This document shows, piece by piece, positions 22,581 through 32,399 of a stretch of DNA of 64,000 nt. Below the pieces are notes generated by a model that was given only the letters and a program-made list of their open reading frames with translations, was not told the origin of the DNA and ran no database searches. The first letter of the stretch is position 1; each line of letters begins with the position of its first letter. Position numbers and translations under genes: made by a program. This DNA is from Schizophyllum amplum (taxonomy: Eukaryota > Basidiomycota > Agaricomycetes > Agaricales > Schizophyllaceae). Location of the stretch: contig VDMD01000002.1 of NCBI GenBank assembly GCA_007026445.1, positions 1,922,001 through 1,986,000 of the forward strand, read 5' to 3'.

Positions 22581-23708
22581 ATGGCTGAGCCCGACATCGA
22601 CCCGGAGGCGCTGCAGGCGCAGGTCGACCTCTCAATGTCCTTTGCGGACAGCCTTGTGTCCTCCTGGCTGAAGCCAGCAAGCATGAGACTACAGCGCTCT
22701 ACTCATGACTTCGAAGCTGAGCTCAAGGAGCACATGCGTCGACCGCCTAGGTATGTCTACACATCCAGAGGAAGTTTCCCTCTGACGTGAAACTTTGCAC
22801 AGGTTAGGCGTTGGCGCAAGCGCTCCTCAAGCAGCGAGTCTCACCCGCGAGCAGGTCAAGCTCAAATATGCTCTGACGAGGAAGAAACGCGCGCACGACG
22901 ATAATGACGCTAGTGGGACGCCCGCCGACCGTGAAGATGACCAGGAGAGCCGGGGCAAGGCCATACAGAAACGCGCTCGCCTTGATCCGTTCGCAGGCTC
23001 CAAGAAGAGAAAGAAGAAAGACGGGGATGGCCAGGCGAAGACAAGCGCCTCTGGCGCAGTGAAGGCCGAGCCCGCGGACGCGAACTTTACGAGGGAGGAC
23101 TCGACGTCGACGGTACAACCGTCGCAAGAAACCTCTGAGGTGCAAATGTTGGTGGAATGCGCACGGAGTACGAGCGCAGATGACGCGTCTGCTTCATCCG
23201 ATAAGTCCCAACGAAGGAAGAAGAAAAAGAAACCAGGCAACGCCGAGGGGCCCAATCCTCCGCCGGATGTGGCAACGACTACGACGAATGCCAGCGCAGC
23301 AGAGAAGCTCTCGTGCTCTGACGCGACACCCAAAGCCTCTGACAAGGCGAAGCATCCCGGTACGTGGCTGTCGCCCAAAGTTCTGAAGGCGTGTGCTCAA
23401 TACTTCCACCTGCAGCACCGCTGGAAGCGAGCGATACCCCGTCTAATTCGGTAGAAAAGCCCGCTGCTCCCGCCCCTACCGCCAATCCTGCTCCAGCGTC
23501 TCTGTCTACCAAACTTGGGCTGGACGCGGATCTCCTCAAGCAACGCCTTCTCAACCTCGATGGCCCACCGCAACAGGACGAGTCCGACGACGACGACGAA
23601 ACGAAAGCCGGCGCCGCACCCGGCTCGCCTTCCAAAAAGCGCAGGAGGCGGAAGAAAAAGAAGAAGGGTCAAGTGGCGGCGGCGGCAACAACCGACCAAA
23701 CTTCGTGA
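22581..23708 (+). CDS. Basic nucleolar-type protein, possibly DUF3245 family
   Basis: Start ATG at 22581: MAEPDIDPEALQAQVDLSMS, then FADSLVSSWLKP, a short N-terminal motif like that of DUF3245 proteins. Two introns are well supported: RRPP-R-LGVGAS near 22750-22801, and KHP-A-PLEASDTPSN across 23361-23418. Most of the rest is disordered, with repeated Lys-rich clusters (KKRKKKDG, RRKKKKKPG, KKRRRRKKKKKGQ) separated by Ser/Asp stretches, and a short helical patch SLSTKLGLDADLLKQRLLNL near the C-terminus. Such Lys clusters usually direct nucleolar location. Function unknown; the DUF3245 assignment rests on the N-terminal motif only. Stop TGA at 23706-23708. Confidence 0.7.
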
Positions 23709-24147
23709 GCGTGTATATATGTGCATTGTGGCTAGGAGTGTACATGACATGTTGTATGTGTGCTTTATGGGATCTGTACCCAGACTATGCCAGGTTTGAC
23801 TGAGACTTCATTCAAAAAATTGACTCCAGGGTTTGAGGGAGGACGCACATAACAATCATTGTTTCCTTCGAGACCACTGAACGGCTACCGTATGATATTT
23901 CTGCCGTCCGTAGTGCGGTCAGGCGCCTTGAGACTCAATCTCATCTTGAGTGCTTGAACGTAGCCTGAAAGAACTTCAAAGAAGTGTGCATTTGGTACGA
24001 CACGCCCGCGTAGTAGACATACAAGGTCTGCCCCCAACATGCACCCGGATCATCCTTCCGGGACCGCCGGGTGCGCTTCCCTTCGGGCGCGTTCGCCCAC
24101 AATCCGACAACACTGGATGAATTTCTGAGTATTTCTCGCACCGTGAA

Positions 24148-24174
24148 GGGGGGGGGGGGGGGGGGGGGGGGGGG
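24148..24174 (+). repeat. 27-nt G homopolymer
   Basis: Uninterrupted run of G in an intergenic region. The length may be affected by sequencing slippage. Confidence 0.9.
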
Positions 24175-25445
24175 CATAGGCTACATTATGTAAGAAACGC
24201 GCACAAGGGTTGATAATGTAGTACCAGCGGCGAGAGCATGTTGCTTTATGTAGCAAAGGCGATGGGGAACTTGACTGTCAAAGTCGGTAGTATCCGGGCG
24301 AGGATGGCTGCACCAGGGCTGCAACGCCGTTCGCAGAGAAATGATCCTAGTGAACAAGATACGGGCAGAGAGAGAAACTCAGTCAGGGACATCCTATGGT
24401 GGCCGACTGTCAAGTCTGTTTGCCTGCCGACTTCTGCTTCATGAAGTAGCCAGAAACGCGCCAAGGTCTCGTATGGCCGCCTTGACTAGTGCGTCTTGTG
24501 CACCCTGTCGCGGCGAAGGCTGCAAAATTGTCTGCTATAGAGCATGTGAGCGACGAGACGAAGCAAGTCGAGGAGGCTACTTACTTGCAGCAAAATGAAA
24601 CAATTCCACCTCCGCGATGATATGCCCTGCACGAGAGTGATGTCTGACTGACCGTCAAGACGTCAGGAGCAGACTATCCGTTCACCCATTTACCCGCAGT
24701 GCCCGGAGAAGGCACTCTCGGGCCAGACGACTGAGGGACCCCAGGAAAGCAACCAAGCACAGCTCGGCGAAGTCCATGCAGAAATCTAGAGCTTCTTCGA
24801 CGTAGCAATCGTATAGCGGTCGGCATTCGTAGGACCACGCGCTGGAACCGGGGCTTCAGATCTGCAGATGACCTACAGCAGATGAAGGCTGATGATTTTA
24901 GCTCATGGCGTTAACTGCAGCCGCTGCCGGATTATAAGTATTGAAAACTCTACTTGTCGGTCTACCGTCAGCTTAAAGCGGCCAGTATATCATCGACTCA
25001 CGAACGCGGCAGTACAGCTAGGTACATTTCGGCGGAGGAGACAGCTGACTCTTTCGTCGTTCGAGGAGGCTTCGCCACCTGAGGCAATACAAGGCGTGGG
25101 TGTGAGAATGCAAAGTGCAAGGCGTGTGAGTGTAGCCACATGCCAGGTACACATGGCGGCAACGTCTCTTCCGATACCGGAACCGAGCAGATCAAGCAAG
25201 ACGGTGTCTCAGAGTGAATGAACAAGGGAGGTATCGCGCCGAGCGTTCCTTTCTTCTTGAAAGACAGGTCCTGTCCTGCCGGGCGCGAAGGGCATAGCGG
25301 CGATTGTGGCGCAGAGGCGTAGGCCCAGAGCTGATTGGCTATGACTAGCCTAATGTACGCATACGCGCGTCCCCTTGCTGGCGAACTCCCGTCGGCGTCC
25401 CGGGCGGGCAATGGCCATGCACGTAGATGATGGGAAAGTTCAACT

Positions 25446-25906
25446 TCATTTCCGGCGATCGGTGGTAACAGGACCGCCACGCGGCTCGCGTGAGCCGCGT
25501 GTCGCGGTCCAGGTGGTGGCGGCAGTGACCGGCAGAACATCAGCCAGCTCTTTGTCTCTCCCGTCACTGCACGCTGCAAAGTAGTTGATGGACGCGCTGA
25601 ACGCCGTCGTAGGAACAACAATAGGAGTCGCAGAAAAACAATAGTGCGAAGCTCTAGCAACATCTGCGTTTGCTTCGACCGCAGCCTCATGCACCAGCGG
25701 GCCGCTGAGTCTCTCTTGTTCTTGCTGGTTATGGATTTACACGGTCTCACATTCGCCTGCTGCCAGCTCTGTATCCACAACATCGCGATGGTTACATCGA
25801 TATCTCCGGATCGTTTGCTCAAAAAGGCCGGCAGCTGATTGCGTAACCGCTTTTGGAACAATGAAGGTGTCCGCCCATATCAGACCCGCGCAGGCGCTAA
25901 TGGGCA
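25446..25906 (-). pseudogene. Possible decayed or unrecognised coding segment
   Basis: One minus frame reads MPISACAGLIWADTFIVPKA, TQSAAGLFEQTIRRYRCNHR and DVVDTELAAGECETV. It meets TAA at 25737 and continues in the same frame with QQEQERLSGPLVHEAAVEAN and ADVARASHYCFSATPIVVPT. Composition on both sides of the stop looks more protein-like than neighbouring frames. No family recognised and no intron clearly removes the stop. It may be a relic, a small 57-codon gene, or chance. Confidence 0.2.
25471..25510. repeat. Strong GC-rich hairpin
   Basis: Outer arms GGACCGC/GCGGTCC (7 bp) and inner arms CACGCGGCTC/GAGCCGCGTG (10 bp) are both perfect, with a GCGT loop and a 2-nt bulge on the right side. 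This is far more stable than expected by chance in 40 nt. Confidence 0.8.
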
Positions 25907-25949
25907 TCGCCGGTCCTCCCTCCCATCCCCTCCGCCACACATACGCGCT

Positions 25950-27527
25950 ATGAAAGCCGTTCGTAACATGCTGGGGCTTCCACCCTCTGGGGATTCTGCG
26001 CGCGTTCTCGAGTGGGAGAGGGCCATTCAAGGCGGCACCGTCTACGAAGGGACGATGTACGCTTCGCGCTACAAGAAGGATCCTGTCGAGGTCAAGATTG
26101 TCAACGACGCTGTTCTCGTCACGAAACCAGGAGGGAAACCGTTGAAGGATTATAAGAGGGTGCGTGTGTGACGTTTCGCTATAGACAATCTACTGACAAG
26201 AGCATTCTTGCAGCCTATCCCTTTACTTCTGCTGTCCGTGTCGACGTACAACAGCGGCACAGACTGTGGCATCACCATTGTTTGTCCCGGGCGCAAGCCC
26301 TTGACTCTCTTCGCCGACGACAAGGACGCACAGACCGAATGGACGCTGCGGATTACCACGCAGGCTGGCGAAGTCGCTCAAAAGGTTCCTCTCAAAGTCC
26401 GCAAGCTCGCCTCCCACAATATATTCAACAACGTCCGCTGTTCATTCTTCTGGCAACAAGGTCACCGGTTGTATATCGGTGTCTCCGACGGGGTGTACGA
26501 GTTCGACATGGAGAATTTTGGGAAGCCTCGGAAGATTTTGACCATGGATGGTCTACGCCAGATTGGAGTGACCATGGACGTGTTTCTATGCGTCGTTCGT
26601 GCGTATGGTACCCTCTCGTCCTGAATATCGCTTACGCGTCCACAGATCACGAAGTCCTGGCATCTCCAATCGCAGCCCTCACCCCAGAGAAGCCCGAGCT
26701 GTTCTCTCGCTATACAGAGCGTATAGCCGTGGACTCGGAGTTTTTTGTGACAGGGCGGTGCCTCGGCAGACCCATGGTCTGCACCGTGAGGGCTGGGCAA
26801 ACGAAGGCTTCCGCTCGCGTATTCGACCTTGTCCCCGCCAAAAATTCGCACTCCCTACGGGGCCTCACTGTACGCGCCACATAATCCAAGCAGGTCTTTT
26901 GGATTGCTAACTTTAACCAGGAAATCGTGATGGCGAACACATCTCTCAGTTCAGCAGCATTCTTAGACGACAAGTTATGCGCCATCACGTACGAGGGATT
27001 TCAGACTATCGATATCGAGACGCTCGAGCTGCAGCACCTGCTCGATGTTATGGGCGACGAGCGGGTCAGATTCGCACGCGAGGTCGGCGTCGACTCGCTC
27101 GACCTCTTTCAGGTTCCGGGTCGCATCTTGGTTTGCTTCAACGGTATGTCCCACCGCTGGTCTTTGGCGCACAGTCGACCGTTGAGCGCTCATACCTGCT
27201 TACAGATTGTGCTATCTGGATCGACAGGAATGGCCACATGATGGGCAACACCAAGATCCTATGGCAAGGGAAGCCGACGAGCTTTGGTGAGTATCGTCTC
27301 TTTCCGTCATTGGCCTGATGCTCATGCACCTACCAGCCCTACTTGATCAGTACATCGTTGCTGCGGAGCCGTCTTTCATCGAAGTTCATGACGCCGAGAG
27401 CGGCGACTGTGTGCAGGTCATACGCGGCGAAAATATTCGACTTGTGCCTGTCGAGCGCGGCCTCGATCCGCGTCGTAATAGGCTCGTTATCTTGTCCGGC
27501 GACCGCATGTCGGAGGTATTCTTATAG
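25950..27527 (+). CDS. PH-CNH domain protein without a Rho-GEF domain
   Basis: Start MKAVRNMLGLPPSGDSARVL. Residues about 20-115 resemble the pleckstrin-like domain preceding the citron homology domain in Rom2/Tus1-type Rho1 exchange factors (GGTVYEGTMYASRYKKDPVE, ADDKDAQTEWTLRITTQ). The rest is a CNH beta-propeller: VRCSFFWQQGHRLYIGVSDG, VYEFDMENFGKPRKILTMDG, EFFVTGRCLGRPMVCTVRAG, KLCAITYEGFQTIDIETLEL, AIWIDRNGHMMGN and FIEVHDAESGDCVQVIRGEN. At least six exons; ends GDRMSEVFL with TAG at 27525-27527. Full-length relatives carry DH-PH-CNH in over 1,000 residues. Here there is no DH domain within the gene or the 2 kb upstream, so it cannot be a GEF by itself. It may be a scaffold or decoy. Confidence 0.85.
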
Positions 27528-28448
27528 GACCATTTTTCTTTGTTCACCAGTGCCACACCCTTGCCGTATCTTCTCATATTTTTTCGCCTTTATGCCATAC
27601 CGCTTGCCTTCTACTTTTTTTGTTTCCACTTTGCACATTATCATGGGCCTAATTTTACACTGCCCCGTCTTCGACTTATGTCCTGTGCGTCATTTGCGAC
27701 CCGCTGCGCGGCGTCTTCGTCATGTATACACTAGCTACTTTCTCTATAATCTTGTGGTCATACAGAACGTTTTGCATGTCACGCCTCACGACTACTGGCA
27801 ACTCAGATAACTTATAATGTTATTGGATAATGGCCTCTGCGCATCAAGAGTACTGATACCCGCTGAATATCAATCCTCACCAACGAATGCTAGTAACTGG
27901 ATTGCCGCAAGTTATGTAATGGGACGTTTCTTTGGAGAGGAACGAACTTCCCACGTGATTCGGCCACAAAGCCTTCCAAATTAGGACAACGCGGGTTTTC
28001 AGCCACGTGCACTCCTCCGTTCCGCGGGATCACAAATTGAACTTGTTCCGTCCACCTCTTGTACCTTTATCGTGCTAGCCCCAGGAGGGCGAAACGGGGA
28101 TTAATCTCTCTTATGCAACTAGTGTTTCCCAAAATGTAAGTATCGTACGCGTGCCATGTCATGGACGTCGAAATTCGTAAGGTCGTAGTGGTCATGGCGC
28201 ATTGTCGTTGGCATGAAGTACGTATGTAGTATAGAGTCCAAGGGCCATCCTCCCAATACAATAGCGAAACGCACGGGGCCAGCCCCGCGCTGTGGTGCCC
28301 GATATTAAGTATAGATATTAGATACGAGGTCAAAGAGAAGTTTGGAAAGGTAGATCTTCGAGATAGGAAAGGTGACGCAGAATAGAAGGGGCCGGGGAAT
28401 GGAGAAAAAAGTTGAACGCCGGAGCGTCACCCACACGAGAAGTCCGAT
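27528..28448. other. Convergent intergenic region
   Basis: 921 bp between two convergent genes. The first part is T/C-rich, as expected for a 3' UTR. CACGTG-type palindromes occur at about 27951 and 28003. No gene seen. Confidence 0.45.
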
Positions 28449-29156
28449 TTAGCGAGTCGGACGCCTGCTGCCCTGGCCTGGGCGATGAGCTGGGCGCGAG
28501 CCAGAGCGCGCGGCGGGCGTGTGACCCACAGGCGTCGTGTTCGAGCGACGCGGCGTTGCTCGAGGGCGTGATGCGGATGCTTGCCTCACGGGAGTGGGCT
28601 GCGAGGCACGGCGTTGTGGCGGAGAGTTGGCTTGTGATGGCCGCCGCTGAGGTGTCGCTGCTTGGGATGGGCGACGCTGAGGTGGCGCCGCCTCTATCCG
28701 ACGCTGTGAGTGATGCCGATGGGCGCTCGCGCCTGACTGCCGCCTGCTCGTGCCACCTCCGCCAGAGCGGTGGGACGATTTACGAGCCGGTCTCGACGGA
28801 TTGCCAAACCAGCGGCTGAGGACGCTACCCTGTTGCTTGCGCTTGCGCTCTCGCAATGCCTTGTTGCGCGCGTTCGCGTGTGCCATCTCGCGCATGCCCT
28901 GCCCGCGTGTTTTTATCAGTGACAAGTTGAAGTTTTACGTGACGGGTCAATCACCTTCGTCCGTAGCTGCTCGTTCCCGCTGATCGTACCGCGCATTTTC
29001 GCTAGCCAGCCGTGCATCTTGGACGGCGGTGGCCCGTTTTTGCGGCGGGTACCATCAGAGTGGAACTATATAGCAACGCGTCGGCGGATGAGTTTACTGA
29101 GCTAGTGAAGGTAATCTTACGTGCGCATCCCACTCAATCGTGATGTTGCTGAACAT
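28449..29156 (-). CDS. Small very basic protein with RRxS repeats
   Basis: Three exons assemble cleanly. Exon 1 is MFSNITIEWDAH. After an intron of about 50 nt comes FHSDGTRRKNGPPPSKMHGW then LAKMRGTISGNEQLRTK. After a second intron comes GMREMAHANARNKALRERKR and a basic, Ser/Pro/Gln-rich tail. The tail contains a repeated PQRRxSQ unit (RRPS, RRPS, RRAS) plus SRRQS and PRRS, so five sites fit the protein kinase A consensus RRxS or close. The motif GNEQLRTKGMREM faintly recalls short fungal stress (CsbD-like) proteins, but this is weak. No annotated function is claimed. Stop TAA at 28449-28451. Confidence 0.7.
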
Positions 29157-29973
29157 GGTGGTGGTCAGGTTCAAGGAGAAAAAGTGCAAGGTACGACCGC
29201 CGTCATGGCGTCTCTCTGCTTAAGTAGGCGTTTACGTAATGGGAAACCATCACGTTTGGGTGCCTTGCGTTTACCACACGACTTGCGCGCGTCTGGTTAC
29301 ATCCTGTACTCTGAGCTCTGGCTTCTTTCCCCATTCACTGCGCTTCGTCCTTGTTGCCGCTTTGGGTTGACGGCGCGAGGCTCTAACCCAAGTCACCCGC
29401 ATCCCTCCGATCCATCGCTGAGTCAGTCAAGGCATTCAGTATTGTTGGGCGTACTGTAGCGGAGCGGTTTGTGGACATCATACGTTCGGTCGTCCGTTGA
29501 AAGCTAATGCTCTGTTCTTCCGTAAGCGGAAGATTCAAGAGTCCGCTCGCCGACGAAAAGGCGCATCGCCTCTGCACGCGCCATGACTGTCGCTGTATCG
29601 GACCGTGGAGGCCGAGTGACGTCATTGGGGGGCGTGTAACATCGCAATGGCCCCCCAAGTTAGCCCCGAACGCCCATTTTGCCTCGTGGATGCGCTCGGC
29701 ACCGCCCGTCCGCCTCTTTTGCGCGTGACGTAGACTGACACGTGCCCTTTTGCACCGCCATCAGCGCCTTTAGCGCACACCGCCCCCGCACCTCCCCCAA
29801 CATCTATGCACACTTTCTCCAGAAGTTGCCGCCACGACAACGCGGACGATCGTCTTTCCGTACCTCCGACGTGCCAAAGTCTGTGCACTGCTCAGAGATT
29901 CCGATGATGCCTTCGAGTACAAAGGTCGGGACGCGGAGGAACGTATGTCGACTCACCATTGGGCCGACGCGCC
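29157..29973. other. Divergent intergenic region
   Basis: 817 bp between the basic-protein start and the phosphatase start. No TATA box or gene could be supported. Confidence 0.4.
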
Positions 29974-30732
29974 ATGGGTTGGAAGAACGTGAACGCTGTC
30001 ATCTCTGACCGGCTTCTCCTTGGCAAGTCAGTATACCGACGCGACCCCCTAGACCCGCGACGCGTCTTATGATCCAACACGATGTATTAACCCAGTATAG
30101 TCTGTCTGCTGCCAGATCGACGCGCACATTGGGCGAGAACCGGATCACACACATTATTTCTGCGTGTACCGATGCCATCCCGGCGGAGAGCCCGGCCTCT
30201 GGCTTGCGGCACTACCGCATCCCCGTATGTTGACTTTAATTGCCGCGTCTTCTTTGCTGATTTCTTGTGCACAGGTTGAAGACCGTGATTATGACGACCT
30301 CCTGATCTGGCTACCCAGTGCCTGTCAGTTCATTGACGAAGCGATGAAAAGTGGAGGCGTGATCCTAGTACACTGTGGTCAAGGTCTTTCTCGTAGCGCC
30401 ACCGTTGTCGCTGCTTATTGTGAGTCTAGAAAGTCCGTCTGTCGCAAAAATATACGAAGGAAACGCTTTCTTCAGTGATGTGGTCACGACGAATCAACGC
30501 CACCCAGGCGTTGGAAGAAGTACGAAGGGGTAAGGTGTCTCATCAACTACCCATCTTCAACTTGCTAATCAACTCTTCAGCGCGCGACCAGATTTGGCCC
30601 AACCCCGGATTCCAGGAGCAGCTGGTCCTGTTCGAACTTTGCCAGTACAAGCCATCGCCTTCTAATGGCATATACAGTTCTTGGCGAACGAAGCTGGAGC
30701 GACGGCTACGTGCCGCTGGGCTCCCGCACTAA
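29974..30732 (+). CDS. Dual-specificity protein phosphatase
   Basis: Start MGWKNVNAVISDRLLLGK, then a long intron to STRTLGENRITHIISACTDA. The domain continues LRHYRIPVEDRDYDDLLIWL, PSACQFIDEAMKSGGVILVH and the active site HCGQGLSRSATVVAAY, which keeps the catalytic Cys, the Arg and the Ser-Arg-Ser of HCxxGxSRS. The general-acid Asp is probably in VEDRDYDD. Later exons give LMWSRRINATQALEEVRRAR and PNPGFQEQLVLFELCQY. About 190 residues, a single catalytic domain. It resembles the N-terminal half of DUSP12/Yvh1 but lacks the C-terminal zinc-binding part. Substrate unknown. Ends RRLRAAGLPH at 30732. Confidence 0.88.
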
Positions 30733-31237
30733 TTTCTTGACCGCATACTATAAACCCAGTAGGTTCATATTCCCTTCACCGCGCCGCGGTCACTGACGTT
30801 CGTTCCAGGCATCATCGCTTTGAATCTTGCATGCAATATTTATCATCTCACATGCTAATCCCGACTCATAGGTGTTCAGAGTGTATATATGTGTGTACAT
30901 ATGGCTGTCGGTGCTCAGGTCGCTTGTATCACCTGTGTAACAGTACCGAAGAGTACATAGCGTCTAATGACTACTGTATATTTTGGAATGCTCGTGCCAC
31001 GGACACGTCCTCAGGCGAGCAGGCGTCGGAGTCACCGCGCGTCGAGGGCTGGTCGAGGGGCAGTGGGCGGCGACCACGTACGCAGATGTCGTGGAACCCC
31101 TAAGCGTGGGAGTATATAAAGGGCGCAAGCAAACAAAGCCCGCAAAGCGTTGTGCCCAGCGCATCGCACTTGCCCTCAGCGCTCCGCCGTTCAAATTCGC
31201 CAAACCGTTTCTTGTTCCCTCCCGCCACTCGCCAGCC
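30733..31237. other. Intergenic region upstream of ARF
   Basis: 505 bp holding the phosphatase 3' end and the ARF promoter with its TATA box. Nothing else seen. Confidence 0.5.
31113..31120 (+). promoter_or_regulatory. TATA box of the ARF gene
   Basis: TATATAAA 118 bp before the ATG at 31238, followed by a short GC-rich leader. Confidence 0.6.
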
Positions 31238-32069
<832 letters not shown>

Positions 32070-32399
32070 TCGCTGGTCGGGTTCCGCTGTTGCACGTGTC
32101 ATGATCCTCCACGATACATACGAAAACCGCCCCAGTTTCCTCTGTTCACCTCGTACACTCGCCATATCATAACGGTCTTATAACTGCCTCCTTTTCTTTC
32201 TGGAGTTCTATATTTTCATTCTTCTGTTCTGCATTGTGTTTGCCTAGAGCTCCGCACTCTTCTTGTACACGCGAAGGCCTGCAGGTCGACCAATGCTAGT
32301 GCTTTTTGCCTTATAGAACGGTACGCGGTTGTCAGTTTAGAGGATGTCGGTACTGATATAATACAAGTATGGGGTTTGTCGGTCGATATCCGAGTTGCT
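32070..32399. other. Convergent 3' intergenic region
   Basis: 330 bp between the ARF and SEC15 stops; T-rich in the middle. No feature recognised. Confidence 0.45.

Larger units (their letters stand above)
23709..25949. other. Long gene-poor interval
   Basis: 2.2 kb without a well-supported gene, unusual in this compact window. It holds a 27-G run (24148-24174), a long GC-rich hairpin (25471-25510) and a possible decayed minus-strand coding piece (25446-25906). The 287-codon minus frame 24998-25861 has no domain and poor composition. Confidence 0.5.

Noticed and set aside
23279..23635. Minus-strand Ser/Gly-rich frames opposite 22800-23700
   Set aside because: Antisense shadows of the basic nucleolar-type protein, whose plus-strand exons join cleanly.
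24998..25861. 287-codon minus-strand open frame
   Set aside because: Long but rich in Arg/Ser/Pro with no domain or signal. Another frame of the same strand looks more protein-like, so length alone is not support in this GC-rich DNA.
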